Shown: in pieces, positions 33,891 to 43,989 of the stretch | Layout: the number at the start of each line of letters is the position of its first letter | Position numbering within the stretch: the stretch's first letter is position 1 | Assembly: GCA_029204225.1 (NCBI GenBank) | Contig: CM055106.1 | Location: 50,537,325-50,601,324, forward strand | Direction: 5' to 3' | Origin: Diphasiastrum complanatum | Taxonomy: Eukaryota; Streptophyta; Lycopodiopsida; Lycopodiales; Lycopodiaceae | Length of the DNA: 64,000 nucleotides | Position numbers and translations under genes: made by a program | The notes under the pieces: generated by a model | The model's input: the letters and a program-made list of their open reading frames with translations, nothing else | Told to the model about the DNA's origin: nothing | Database searches by the model: none

Positions 33891-34760
33891 GCTTCGTTTT
33901 GATTAATAAAAATTAATTTGGCATTATAGACTTGGGCACCTGAATCATGTATCTATTGCAAATATGTCTAAACATTCTTTAGTTCTTGATTTTTATTATC
34001 AAACTATCGACCCTCCGATCTGCCAAAGTTGTATCATAGGAAAGCAAAATATAAGCCCTTTCAAGTCGAATCAAGAACATGTATCTAGAAATATCTTAAA
34101 CATTATTAATTGAGATATATGTGGCCCGATGAAGACACCATCATTGCTTGGTTCTAAATTCTTTATTACATTTATTGATGATTATTCAAGAAGAGCTGCT
34201 ATATATTCTATGAAGCACAAATCTAAAGCTTTCCATTTCTTCAAATTTTATAAAGAGTGTGTTGAGCTGCAGAGAAAACAAAGATAAAAGCTCTAAGAAC
34301 TAACAATGGCAGTGAATATATATCAAATGCATTCAAAGAGTATTGTTCAACAAATGGTATCGAACATCAATATATTGCTTCCTATTCTCCTCAGTCCAAT
34401 GAACTTGTAGAGAGAAAGAATAGGACCTTAGTCGAATTTGCCAAATGCATGATCACTCATGCATCTTTGCCTAAACCTTTTGGCAATATGTTGTTTCGAC
34501 CACAACCTATTTGCAGAATCAATGTATAACTAAAGGTTTATTGAGCTGCAAGACTCCTTATGAAGTTTGAACTATATCCAAGCCTTCATTAAAGCATTTA
34601 AGAGTTTTTAGATGCACCGCGTATCGACTGTATAATCGTGTAACTTGTAAAGTTCTCACTAGCATGGGATGTTACATTTGTCAAAGATCAGTTTATGAAC
34701 TTGAAGGACAAGAACTAGATTTTCCTTGTCGTTCTTGTCTTGAACACTAATGAATATTGA
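33890..34760 (+). pseudogene. Ty1/Copia pre-integrase and integrase relic
   Basis: The GAG-pre-integrase motif appears as RLGHLNHVSIANMSKHSL with C-x-x-C-type residues following. The integrase core then reads FFITFIDDYSRRAAIYSMK, SYSPQSNELVERKNRTLVE and YLQNQCITKGLL...SKPSLKHLRVF across shifting frames. The terminal part ends near 34745. RT is absent; the next feature is a minus-strand Gypsy gag, so the Copia copy was probably cut by that insertion. Confidence 0.82.
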
Positions 34761-34791
34761 AATACAATTTTGATACCTTCGAGAAGTTAGA

Positions 34792-35355
34792 CTATACACA
34801 TTCATCGTCAAAACCTTCGTCTTTCTCACAGATAGCATCAATCATCACATTTTTAAGTTGATCATAAAGGTCAACTGGTTTGAGTTCACGACAGATGTTT
34901 TTAGGCAATCCAACCAAGAACAGTTTTACGGCCATATGTTCGGTGATATTTTCATCAACACATTCTACTTTGAGATGTTTAAAATGCTCAATGTAGTTTC
35001 GAATAGACTCTTTGTGATGCATCTTGATATGGGTAATTTGGATGAATGGGCTTTGAGTCAGTTTGGATGGTTTGAAACACTTGATGAGAGCATCCTTGAG
35101 GGTGGTCCAAGAAGCAAGATCAGGAGCTTCGGGATTAAGATACCACTCCTTGGCTGTTCCATAGAGTACCATGGAAAATAGGTGAAGCTTTTCAGTTTCT
35201 GAGGTATCTCCATAAAAACGACATGCATTATCAAAGTCTTGGAGAAATCGGGGAGAGTCAGATTCTCCATCATACTTTGGTGCATCGATACATGGAATTC
35301 TGCATTCTAGTCGTGGAGGAGCCAGATTAGAAGATTCAGCACAGTCACGAGACAT
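34792..35355 (-). CDS. Ty3/Gypsy gag, N-terminal part, intact frame
   Basis: A 187-codon open frame from ATG at 35355 encodes a Gypsy capsid of the retrotrans_gag family: PKYDGESDSPRFLQDFDNAC, GTAKEWYLN, FKPSKLTQSPFIQITHIKM, SIRNYIEHFKHLKVEC and FLVGLPKNICRELK. It is undamaged, unlike most genes here. The nucleocapsid part is missing: the frame ends at the junction with the Copia integrase relic. Upstream on the same strand are a leader, a tRNA-Asp type PBS and a complete LTR at 36222-37022. The layout matches the gag at 60044-60778, a related element. Confidence 0.88.
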   Translation of the reverse strand: MSRDCAESSNLAPPRLECRIPCIDAPKYDGESDSPRFLQDFDNACRFYGDTSETEKLHLFSMVLYGTAKEWYLNPEAPDLASWTTLKDALIKCFKPSKLTQSPFIQITHIKMHHKESIRNYIEHFKHLKVECVDENITEHMAVKLFLVGLPKNICRELKPVDLYDQLKNVMIDAICEKDEGFDDECV

Positions 35356-36207
35356 GATGCAGAGTGTGGAGGAGAGTAATAATACAGATGATCAGGTCAA
35401 ATAGTACTTGGCAAAACAAATAGTTTGTTTGTAGAAATGGAGAGTGTAGGACAAAAAAACTAGTCTTTTTAGCTATAATAGAATTCACGGACAGGCTGAG
35501 AAATCATGGAGAGGCAGATAAATCAAACTGTAGGACTCGCGAATTCTAATAGGGAGTGCTGTCTGTCAAAATATTGATTTTTTTATATTTTTGGAAAAAA
35601 GTTTGTACTGTTAGAATTTGCGGGTGGGACATGAAATTCGTGCCCACTGTAGACGATTTCGTAGACTGGATCGCGATTTCGGATACAGAGGTTTTATTGA
35701 CAAATAGGGAATATGGAAAAACATATGACTTCCTGACAGAAAACAGACAAAATCTCTGAGATAGAATTCGCGGAGCTGTTGGAGGACTGATCTTGATTAG
35801 ATCTAGCGTCAGTGAAGCCGCCGAATTCTAGGACAAAGATTTGGGTGAGAAATAAGGGATTTTGACAGTATATCAGGATGTTTTCTCAGAATCTGACAGT
35901 GGTCAGAATTTGAGGTGATTAAATGAAAGATCATGTCTGTTAGGACTGCAAACAGACTGGAGAATTCTGATATACCTGGTTGGTTCGGAAAAAGGTCACT
36001 TGGGTCACTTCTTTTCAAAGAAAATGCCCAAGTTGACTCTTTTGTTGCTTCCCCCCTGCTTGATAAGTAGCTCTGCAGCTCGTGTAGGACCTGGAGAGAA
36101 GACTCGTGCTGTGGTTGGAAGATAGAAGACAATCAAACAAGCAAACACACAACACGGACGCGAAAAAACAAAAGAAAAAGAAGCTAGGTAAAAAATGCTT
36201 AAAAAGT
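35356..36207 (-). other. 5' leader of the minus-strand Gypsy
   Basis: About 850 bp between PBS and gag with no recognised gene. It holds several GAATTCGCGG/GAATTC-like motifs (35480, 35540, 35765). The overlapping frames 35809-36132 and 36005-36268 are not supported. Confidence 0.5.
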
Positions 36208-36221
36208 GGCAACGACGCCAA
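36208..36221 (-). other. Primer-binding site, tRNA-Asp type
   Basis: The minus strand reads TTGGCGTCGTTGCC immediately after the LTR end CCAACA. This fits the complement of the plant tRNA-Asp 3' end (TGGCGCCGTTGCC) with one mismatch. Confidence 0.8.
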
Positions 36222-37022
36222 TGTTGGAAGTAAATCTGATTTGCGAATGTTTGGCTAGATCTACTCACGATGTGGTATAGTATAGAGAGGATCGTCCACT
36301 TTCTAAGTTTCTACCAAGCTTCAAACGAAAATGCGGAAATAGAAAACAATGATGAAAGCACTAAGGCTCACCCAACTAGTGCTCGAAATAGAAATGAAAC
36401 TAACTAAGAGGACCAGAAATAAAACCTTACTAAGGCTTACCCAACTAGCAAGGTGATTAAGCTAAATCCTAAAGTAACACCCAAAGGGGATTAGAATGGA
36501 AGATTGCAGCTAACTAATAGTCAATCAACAAAATACAGGCCACAATACAAACCAATGAGAAGGAGGCAAGAGGAGGCCCGAGCACCTTCCCAAAGGGAAC
36601 ACAAATGAAATAGAGAGATAATCTTAAAAATAGAGAACTTGATAGCTTAATCTCAAAAGTGTTGTTTACAAGACAAATACCTCTCCTTTTATGGCAAGGA
36701 GGGTCTTCCATAAGTATCCACTAACTTATGGGACTAATCTATTTCTTGCATTTCTAGAACTTCTAACTTAAGATTTAGAACTTAAAAGTTTCTTAACATA
36801 GGAAAACTTAAGACAAAATATTTCTAATGTTAAGTTTCCTAAGTCTAAGTTCTAAATCTAAGTTTAAGCTATTTTATTATTATTTAAGCTTCTACTCATG
36901 GGCTTACAAAACACATGCCATGGCAGAAGTTTATTAACTCATACGTGGACTTACAAAACACATGCCACGAAGTTTTATTTCTCTCTTTTTTATTTTTTTC
37001 CGTGTTAGCACAGATGCTAACA
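36222..37022 (-). mobile_element. 5' LTR of the minus-strand Gypsy
   Basis: An 801-bp LTR, in minus orientation TGTTAGCATCTGTGC to ACTTCCAACA. It includes an internal direct duplication of CTTACAAAACACATGCCA (about 36904 and 36950). Its outer end lies 10 bp from the PBS of a plus-strand Copia at 37033, so it inserted next to a Copia LTR/PBS junction. Confidence 0.85.
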
Positions 37023-37032
37023 TTCTCCTTAC

Positions 37033-37480
37033 AGTGGTATCAGAGCAAGGCTTACGAAGATTGAAGGATTTGGAGTTGATGAACTTTTTGTCGATTCTTT
37101 AGTAAAATAGCAATTGAATTGCTCTTCCTGGTAGTGAACAAACTTCCAAGTGGGTGTTTTCTTAGGGTTTCCATTTGATTTTGGCTAAGATATATTCAAT
37201 ATTTGTTTTCTCCATAAATAAATGGATTATGGTAGATACTATGCGCTTTATGACAATTTTTTTCAGTTTTTGCTTGATTTTTTTTTTAAACCAATTGTAG
37301 TTTTAAATTCCTAGAAAGTGTACCTTCTATTAGGAAATCATTAAGTATCGAATTAATGATTACTAGCTCGCTTTATGCAAGATTCTGGTATCTAGGCTAT
37401 ATTTTGGTCAAAAATAGCTTGTTTTTTTTAGTGCTTTTGACTAGAAACAGATAGTAAGAGCCATTGTCTAGTAAAATTGT
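37033..37480 (+). other. PBS and leader of a plus-strand Copia
   Basis: TGGTATCAGAGCAAGGC at 37033-37049 is a perfect initiator-Met type PBS. The bases before it, TCTCCTTACAG, look like the last bases of an LTR, the rest of which has been displaced by the Gypsy LTR. The following 430 bp are leader sequence without a gene. Confidence 0.7.
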
Positions 37481-37489
37481 CATAAAAAG

Positions 37490-38130
37490 TGGGGATGACC
37501 GGCAGCCGAAGCTCGAAGCTTTGAGCTTAGGCGTGTAGGAACAGAAACGCAACAGTTAGAAGCAAAAATATTCAAGAAGAATGATTCATACAAAATTGCG
37601 CAAATGAACAATACAATAGTGAGACAAAAATTGCACTCTGATTAATATCAACAATGAGTACAATGGCTTGAAGTAATAACTTCAGCTTGTTGAGCGTGAT
37701 AACGCTGGCTACAAAAGAGCTCGATTGTTGTTAAACCAACACAATATATAGCTTGATTCAGCTAGTATATATTTACAAGTGTCGTCAAAAATATCTTACG
37801 AGCATTGAATGCTATTTACGCCAGTCTTTGTATATGTACAAAGTTGGTAATCGCCCTTGGGATGTTTGGCTGTCCAGCTATTTTTAGGGTTGATGATAAG
37901 TTGGCGACGTCGGTCCGCCACTATTGAAAAACCCAAAAAACCTGAAGGTGCCCTTAGACTGAAAGTATGTAAAAGTGCGAAAAATCTAAAGGTGCCTCTG
38001 GAGCAAAGGCAGAAAAATGCGAAAAAGATGAAGGTAGGTCTGAAATGGATTCCAAGGCATTCTGGCCACTATGTCGCATTTTTCGCGAAGGTCTGAAAAA
38101 TGCGAAAAAAACGAAGGTGCCTAAAAACGA
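37490..38130 (-). mobile_element. LTR-like fragment related to 22753-23290
   Basis: The segment 37580-37640 shares AATAGAACAATACAGTAGTG-like blocks with 22860-22910 in the same orientation. The segment 37960-38130 holds repeated AAAAATGCGAAAAA and GAAGGTGCC blocks also seen, inverted, at 21060-21150. This suggests another minus-strand copy of that LTR family, broken at both ends. Confidence 0.5.
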
Positions 38131-38139
38131 TTAAGGCAC

Positions 38140-38277
38140 AAAAAATCTCAAAGGTAAAAAATAGGGAATGTATAGCTGATATCTTCACCAAAGCATTGGG
38201 AAAATACTTGTTCATGAAGCATAGGACTTCACTTGGAGTATTATCAAAGTCTATGCTAAAACTAGTTAAAGAGGGAG
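38140..38277 (+). pseudogene. Copia RNase H C-terminal end and polypurine tract
   Basis: The frame reads ECIADIFTKALGKYLFMKHR and then the LGV/KLVKEG end typical of Copia pol. It is followed by the polypurine tract AAAGAGGGAG (about 38268-38277) and the LTR. Everything upstream of this tail has been lost. Confidence 0.85.
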
Positions 38278-38924
38278 TGTGAAAGATTCAACTAGTCTCA
38301 TCACATTTTGCAATATTTCCATATTTGGCATATTAAGGCCAAAACTTGTTTTAGACTTAGAGGTTGACTTTTCAAAGTTCATTAGTCTATATTTCATTTG
38401 AATAAACACTTTTTAAAAGTGTGGGAAAGTTAGAATGCAAGTTTGAGTAGATTCAATTTGAATAGTTGGGTACATTGAATCTAGACCCAAAATTAGTAGG
38501 GTTAGCATTTTGGTGGAAAAGCCAAGTGGAAAAATAGGGTTTGGACCTGCTATAAAAGGATGTAACTCGTGGAGAGAGCAATCTTCTCTCTTCTCTATCT
38601 CATTTCATGCTTATACATGGTTCTCTTGGGTTCTACTATCCATTGTTGCACTATCTTGGTGATTGCTTGCAATTCTATGTGTAGAATGATCTATGTTTGT
38701 TATTTTTGGATCCACACATGTGAAATACAGTAGCTTGCTGGTTTTGCACGGACAGCAACAATACATAATCATTTCATTCAAGTTTGATCAAGTTCTATTG
38801 GTGTTTTCATCTCAAATTGTGTGTAGATGCCGATTTTTCTACATTGGTGAGATTGGTAGTGTATTTCTCTTTCTAACCAAAGATCATTCAAGTAGATTGG
38901 ATCTTAAGGACCTGAAATCTTTCA
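38278..38924 (+). mobile_element. Full-length Copia LTR (TGTGA...CTTTCA)
   Basis: A 647-bp LTR, TGTGAAAGATTCAAC to AATCTTTCA, the most complete plus-strand copy of the family at 20784, 22299 and 30235. TATAAAAGGATGTAACTCGT at about 38550 marks the promoter region. It follows the polypurine tract directly, so it is a 3' LTR. Confidence 0.85.
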
Positions 38925-38969
38925 TAGTTTCTTCAAACCTAGAATTAGAGAATAAGGAGTATTGCTTGT

Positions 38970-39168
38970 TGTCCATCGTTGGTCAGCAAGCCACTCAACT
39001 TATATATATATAGAAGGTGAGTTTTCTTGTTGTCCATCGCTGGATAGTAAGAGTGGCATTAGTATAAATGGAAAAGGTGTTTGATGTCCATCGCTGGACA
39101 AGATACACCTTATCCCAATGATTCATCACTTATAAATGGAAGCCTCAGCAGTCGTCCATCGCTAGACA
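38970..39168 (+). repeat. Array of four TGTCCATCGCTGGACA hairpin motifs
   Basis: Four copies of a 16-nt hairpin (TGTCCA, loop TCGC, TGGACA) occur at 38970, 39031, 39085 (perfect palindrome) and 39153, spaced 54-68 nt. Each is surrounded by related GATACACC/TATAAATGG context. No ORF runs through the array. Confidence 0.8.
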
Positions 39169-39479
39169 TCTACAGTCATTTATGTTTAAGTTGAAGCCAC
39201 GAAAAGGCATTTGATAATGCCCTTCCATTGTTGCCCATATATAACACAAAGTGAAACATTCAGATGAGAATGTGGATCAACGCTCTCGCTAAAGTAAATT
39301 TGTAGAGGGGCCCGAAAGGTACGAATGAGAGAGGGAAAATCAGTTTCCCTCCAATTAAGATTTTAGAATTCAAAAAGTCTTGTAGTGTTTTGTTAAAAAA
39401 AAAACCTTTTAAGGGGGAAATCTTTTTAAGAATGCCATCGTGTTCTACCTTCAACACTAGTGTGGTGCCTTGCTATGGC

Positions 39480-40140
39480 GATCTTTTGATCTATTCACTC
39501 CTGTGATGTTTGTTTAATCTTACTTTCATTTCTCTGGTTTTTAATAAGCTTGACATGTGGGTAGCCACTTAGCTAACCTAAAGTAGATAGTGTTTTTTTA
39601 TAGCTTAGAGAAATCTTGAAAATAAGAGGACCATTAAGAGATGGTCACATAAGGGCATATCCTCATTATATATAATGCCGAAATCTTTTTGTGTTGGGAC
39701 GTTCATCCTTAATTTGTGTTTTACAAGTTTGAGGTTTTTCTCCTCCTCTCATCTCCTCCCCTCTCTTACTCTCTTGTTGTTGCTCTCCTCTCTTCTCACA
39801 TCTTTTTCTTCCCACTTCGTGCTTCTCCTTCACTCATGCCTTATCTACTTCCTCTCTTCTTCTTTCCCACCCTATTCGTTGTGACAAACTATGTTTCCAG
39901 TTAATTTCACTATCTTTAATTTTGTTTTACAAGTAATGTAGATTTGCTTTGGTTTTTGTTGGTTAGCCTCATTTGAATAGTTTAGTTTCTAGACCCTCTT
40001 CTATAAAGATCTATTCTTCATTGTAAATACCATAACTTCAAGATAAGTTCTTACGCGACACATTCAATCCAAGCATCATTCTTGCAAGCTCTACATAGCT
40101 TGCAATGAATCTTGCTATATTTGATGTCATCGTTGGGAAG
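39480..40140 (+). mobile_element. Possible Gypsy LTR end with decayed tRNA-Asp PBS
   Basis: The region has a TATATAATGC box near 39668 and a long C/T-rich stretch (39738-39880), like an LTR R-U5 region. TTTGATGTCATCGTTGGGAAG at about 40120-40140 resembles the TTTGGCGTCGTTGCCGGGGA PBS seen elsewhere, with several mismatches. The LTR start is not identified and no second LTR is present. Confidence 0.35.
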
Positions 40141-40980
40141 CTAAGCACTTTCTTGCACTAATCTCACCAATTCTTTGTATTCTAAATGACATTTTGAATT
40201 TTGACACAAATGCGGTGAGGCCCTTTTCAACAACTATTAACATCGGCCATGAGGCCCTACTACTAACCAAGTATGACGTCGATTCAAGGCTAAACCTAAA
40301 ATGTCATGTCCAAGTGCACCTAGCAACCATTGAACCAAGTGCACACCTTTCGATGTGTAGTGAGAGAGAGCTCCACCAAAAAACCACCAATAGGGGTTTT
40401 AGAATTTTATTTTATTTTATTTATTTAAGTATTGAAAGGAAAAATGAGAATCTCTAGGTGCATTTCTCAACTTTAAGTTACATAAAGTTCAAGGATGAAA
40501 AAAGCTTCTATGTTGAGTTTTGAAAATTCCAAGATAATTGTTCAAAGTGAGTATATTTGTGGAAATTTACAAAGCATTCCAAAATTGAGTAGCACCTATG
40601 CGCAACATCAAAACCTCAAAATGATTCAAAGCCAAGGAAACAAAATTGTATCTTGTATGGAAGAGTAATTCAATTTTGACGATTTTCAATTGTAACCAAT
40701 ACAACTCATGCAAGCCAATTTCAATCAAAATGTGGTATGAGGTCAAGCTTGGCCTATGGGCCGAGTTAGCCATTAAGGAAATTCCCACCACAATGTGATG
40801 CATGATCTAACCTCAACTCAAATGTTGTGTCATTAAGATTTGGAGAAATTTTATGTCACTTGAAGCCTAACTCTTGTATGGTTGATATTGTGGAGCCTTT
40901 AGCTCCTCACGATTGAAAGAAGTATAATAATATGTTGAGAAATTTAATGCACACACAAATCTGGTCCAAAATAGATGAAG
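40141..40980. other. About 840 bp without a recognisable gene, 3' of the LRX gene
   Basis: Frames at 40194-40457 (plus) and 40567-40803 (minus) have no recognisable family. The part nearest 40980 should hold the 3' UTR of the LRX gene; I see no clear AATAAA on the minus strand. Confidence 0.5.
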
Positions 40981-42960
40981 TTATGGTATAAAAGGTGAAG
41001 GTGGAATTTGAGATGGAGGATGAGGCCAAGGAGTGGAAGTGCCATTGGTGGATGAAGGAGGTGGAGGCGGGGGGAGAGTTGGAGGAGCGGGAGCCTGGTG
41101 GAGGGGTGAAGGAGTGGGAACGGGAGATGGAGTTGGCGGGAGAGGTGAAGGAACGGGAGCGGGAGATAAGGATGGAGGAGCTGGATATGTGAGGGGTGAA
41201 GGAGAGGGACGGTGGAGGCGTGAAGGAGCGGGAGCGGGAGCGGGAGCAGCAGGTGCAGGAGCGGGAGGTGGCGGGAGAGGTGAAGGTGCGGGAGCGGGAG
41301 ATAAGGATGGAGAGAGAGCAGGAGGAGGAGGCGGCGGCGGATGAGGAGGAGGTGGGCGAGGAGATTGGACGGGAGGAGGTGGTGGTGGATGAGCAGGAGG
41401 TGGGGGATGAGATTGAACGGGAGGTGGTGGTGTTGGAGAAGAAGGAGGATGTGATGTTCGAGGAGGAGGAGAAGAGGAGGGGGATGGTGTTGGTGAAGGA
41501 GGAGGAAAGTGGGGAGGAGATGGTCGTGGAGAAGGAGGAAGTGGGGAGGGAGGAACAAAAGGAGAAGAGGGGGAGGGAGACGGTGATGCAGAAGGAAGAA
41601 GCGGAGAGGGTAGTGGAGGTGGTTGCGCAGGAGGAGGAGGAGGTGGTGGTGGAGTTGGTGGAAGAGGACGAGAAGGAGGTGGTGCGAGAGATGGAACAGG
41701 TGGCTGTGGAGGAGGAGGCGGTGGCGGGGAAGACATTGGAACAGGTGGTGGTGGAGAAGGAGGTGGAGGTGGAGGTGGAGGTGGAGGCCGTGGTGGAGGG
41801 AGGTGGATATCAGGTGGAGTAAGAGGTATAGGGAAGCAAGAAACAGGCTCCTCAAAGAATTCGTCACACTGATCCGACGATCTCTGAAACGACTCCCCAG
41901 ACACGCAATTTCCTGTGTCATCAAACACTTTGCCTTGGGAAGGCAAGGCGCTGCAATCAGAGCTCACATCGGTGAAGAAATTGTTAGAGAGCGACAGATT
42001 TTTTAGGCTGGGCAGATCACAAATTCCAACAGGCACTGATCCAGACAACAGATTGTCCGCCACCACCAACTGCTGCAGATGTTTGAAATTGGTCAGAAAG
42101 GCGGGCAGTGTTCCACCCAGCTCGTTGGAGCTAACATCGAAGACTGTTAGTTGGGTCAAGCTCTTAAATTCTTCAGGCAAGCATCCTGTGAAGCCGTTAT
42201 TGATGAGCAGTAGCTCGTTGAGAGAGCTGGAAAGTTTGGCAATGCTTGTTGGGATACTCCCTTGCAAGTGATTATTTGCCAATACTAGCACGGACGCATT
42301 AGAGTTGCCCATATTTGATGGCAATTGGCATTGGAATTTGTTGTTGTTGAGAAAGAGCGCATCCAGATCTTTGTCAAAAACCGCGGACGGCACGATTCCA
42401 TGAAACCGATTGAACCGGATATCCAGAAATTTGAGATTTGCAAGTTCGAGAACGATGCTGGGGAATGGTCCTGAGAATCTGTTGTTGCTCAGGTCCAGCT
42501 CAAACAAGAGAGTCCAATTCTTGATGGTTTCTGGAATGTGGCCTTTGAAAAAATTCGAATTAATGTGGAAAAGAGAGAGGAGGTTGAGAAGGCCAAGCTC
42601 TTTGGGGAGAGACCCCACGAGCTCCCCATGGTTGAGATCAATGCCACTCACCACAATTTCAGAAGAATCCGTCAGCGATGGCGAGCAGAAGACTCCTGTG
42701 TAGTTGCACACATTTGGTCCAACCCACGTTGCCGTTAGGTCCAAGGGGTCGCTTTTGATCTTACGCTTCCATGCTTGCAGTGCTACAAAAGCATCCTTTA
42801 GGTTCTGATTGGGATGAAACAGATCATCTTGATCGTGATCTCCATCCGGCCCATTGTTATCGGCTGCATGGTGGTGATGCCGGTGATGCTCGCCCGCACA
42901 TCCAAGAATATAAGGTGCTAACACGAGCACTGGTAACCAGATTGAAATCAAAGCGCGCAT
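40981..42960 (-). CDS. Leucine-rich repeat extensin-like protein (LRX/PEX type)
   Basis: An intact 659-residue, single-exon host gene from ATG at 42960. LRX proteins are secreted to the cell wall, where the LRR half binds RALF peptides and the extensin half anchors in the wall (family knowledge). Residues 1-22 are a signal peptide, then a His-rich patch (25-31). An LRR N-cap with WVGPNVCNYTGVFC spans 79-92. About ten LRRs cover 100-335, with the family hallmark LGLLNLLSLFHINSNFFKGH. The Cys hinge (Cys 336, 352, 365, 375; FDDTGNC...QRSSDQC) matches LRX proteins. From 377 to the end is a Pro/Ser/Ala-rich domain with SPPPP and long P runs. It has almost no Tyr, so the YVY cross-linking motif is absent, more like pollen (PEX) types. 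LRX genes are usually intronless, as here. Orthology is not assigned. Confidence 0.93.
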   Translation of the reverse strand: MRALISIWLPVLVLAPYILGCAGEHHRHHHHAADNNGPDGDHDQDDLFHPNQNLKDAFVALQAWKRKIKSDPLDLTATWVGPNVCNYTGVFCSPSLTDSSEIVVSGIDLNHGELVGSLPKELGLLNLLSLFHINSNFFKGHIPETIKNWTLLFELDLSNNRFSGPFPSIVLELANLKFLDIRFNRFHGIVPSAVFDKDLDALFLNNNKFQCQLPSNMGNSNASVLVLANNHLQGSIPTSIAKLSSSLNELLLINNGFTGCLPEEFKSLTQLTVFDVSSNELGGTLPAFLTNFKHLQQLVVADNLLSGSVPVGICDLPSLKNLSLSNNFFTDVSSDCSALPSQGKVFDDTGNCVSGESFQRSSDQCDEFFEEPVSCFPIPLTPPDIHLPPPRPPPPPPPPPPSPPPPVPMSSPPPPPPPQPPVPSLAPPPSRPLPPTPPPPPPPPAQPPPLPSPLLPSASPSPSPSSPFVPPSPLPPSPRPSPPHFPPPSPTPSPSSSPPPRTSHPPSSPTPPPPVQSHPPPPAHPPPPPPVQSPRPPPPHPPPPPPPALSPSLSPAPAPSPLPPPPAPAPAAPAPAPAPSRLHRPSPSPLTYPAPPSLSPAPVPSPLPPTPSPVPTPSPLHQAPAPPTLPPPPPPSSTNGTSTPWPHPPSQIPPSPFIP

Positions 42961-43202
42961 ATTCAGAAACGACGAACGTATCTATCAGCCAGATAATCTG
43001 CGTGAAACTTATAAATCTGCTCTTTCCAAGCTCGATCGATGGAATAAGATCAGTTTCGAACACTCACTCTGAATCCAATGCCAAACTATTTCCCACTGTA
43101 TTATTTCTTGCTCGTTGATCCGATGTCAAGCTGATTAACGATACTTATTCACAATTCACAAAACCAATATTGCTTTTGATTCACAACTCCATGAAGTTTT
43201 GC

Positions 43203-43210
43203 TATTTATA
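43203..43210 (-). promoter_or_regulatory. TATA box of the LRX gene
   Basis: The minus strand reads TATAAATA about 243 bp upstream of the ATG. This predicts transcription from about 43170 and a 5' UTR of about 210 nt. It is the only good TATA match in the 600 bp upstream. Confidence 0.6.
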
Positions 43211-43536
43211 TCCACAAATTGTAGCATTACCTGCAATAACGTTCGCCTTATCGTCCTTGCACACTGCAGAGGATGGCCTGGCATCAGCTTATTGTTCTTG
43301 AAGAAGATCTAAACAACAATGCCAGTCTTTCCAGACAAAGAGCTCTATCTCTTACTTGCGCCAGTTACCTCCAATAATCACCTCGTACACCATATTGCTG
43401 CATCTATAACCTGCATTTTCCTTCTATACCTCCCTCCATCTAATTAGAAAGCCATCCACGTCTACTATGCCATCCTCTCGAAACTCTTCAGCTGCCTATC
43501 TCCTTCCACATCTACAAAGACTACGTGCGTACGACC

Positions 43537-43537
<1 letters not shown>

Positions 43538-43577
<40 letters not shown>
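43538..43577. repeat. (CT)n microsatellite in the LRX upstream region
   Basis: Twenty CT repeats; on the gene strand this is (GA)20 about 335 bp upstream of the TATA box. GA repeats near plant promoters can bind BBR/BPC factors (family knowledge); whether this one does is unknown. Confidence 0.95.
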
Positions 43578-43580
<3 letters not shown>

Positions 43581-43989
43581 ATATCGGCGTGATCCTTAGG
43601 CTGTGTGTTGCGTGAGCACCCAAGTCCCAGGCTGTACATGAGATTGATTCATTCTATAATAAATTAGTAGTATCTTGCATGGCCTCATTTTCTTTGTTTC
43701 AAAGGCTTATTTCTTAGCTTTCTACAAATTCACGCTAGGCTTAGCATTACCTCTCCAGTAGTTAACCCCTACTCACATATTTTTTTTTACTCCAAATAGT
43801 TAATCCTTTTTGTTCTCTTAATTACTTTTTGTTACTTGTATTTTTTTTTACTCATGATTTTGTGGGTGGGTAAGGGCACATCACAATCAAATGAAACCAC
43901 ATAGACATTAATTAGTTAGTCAAGATAAGGTACCCATGTAGGCAAATGACTATGCAGCTTTTGGTTATATATTGATGGACGTCAAATTA

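Noticed and set aside
41033-41822. Plus-strand ORFs up to 208 codons rich in Glu/Arg/Val/Gly
   Set aside because: They are the antisense shadow of the proline-rich half of the LRX gene; the repeat composition keeps all frames open.
40944-41924. 326-codon minus-strand ORF rich in His and Leu
   Set aside because: It overlaps the LRX extensin domain in another frame; the His/Leu richness is just CCN-repeat codons shifted by one base.
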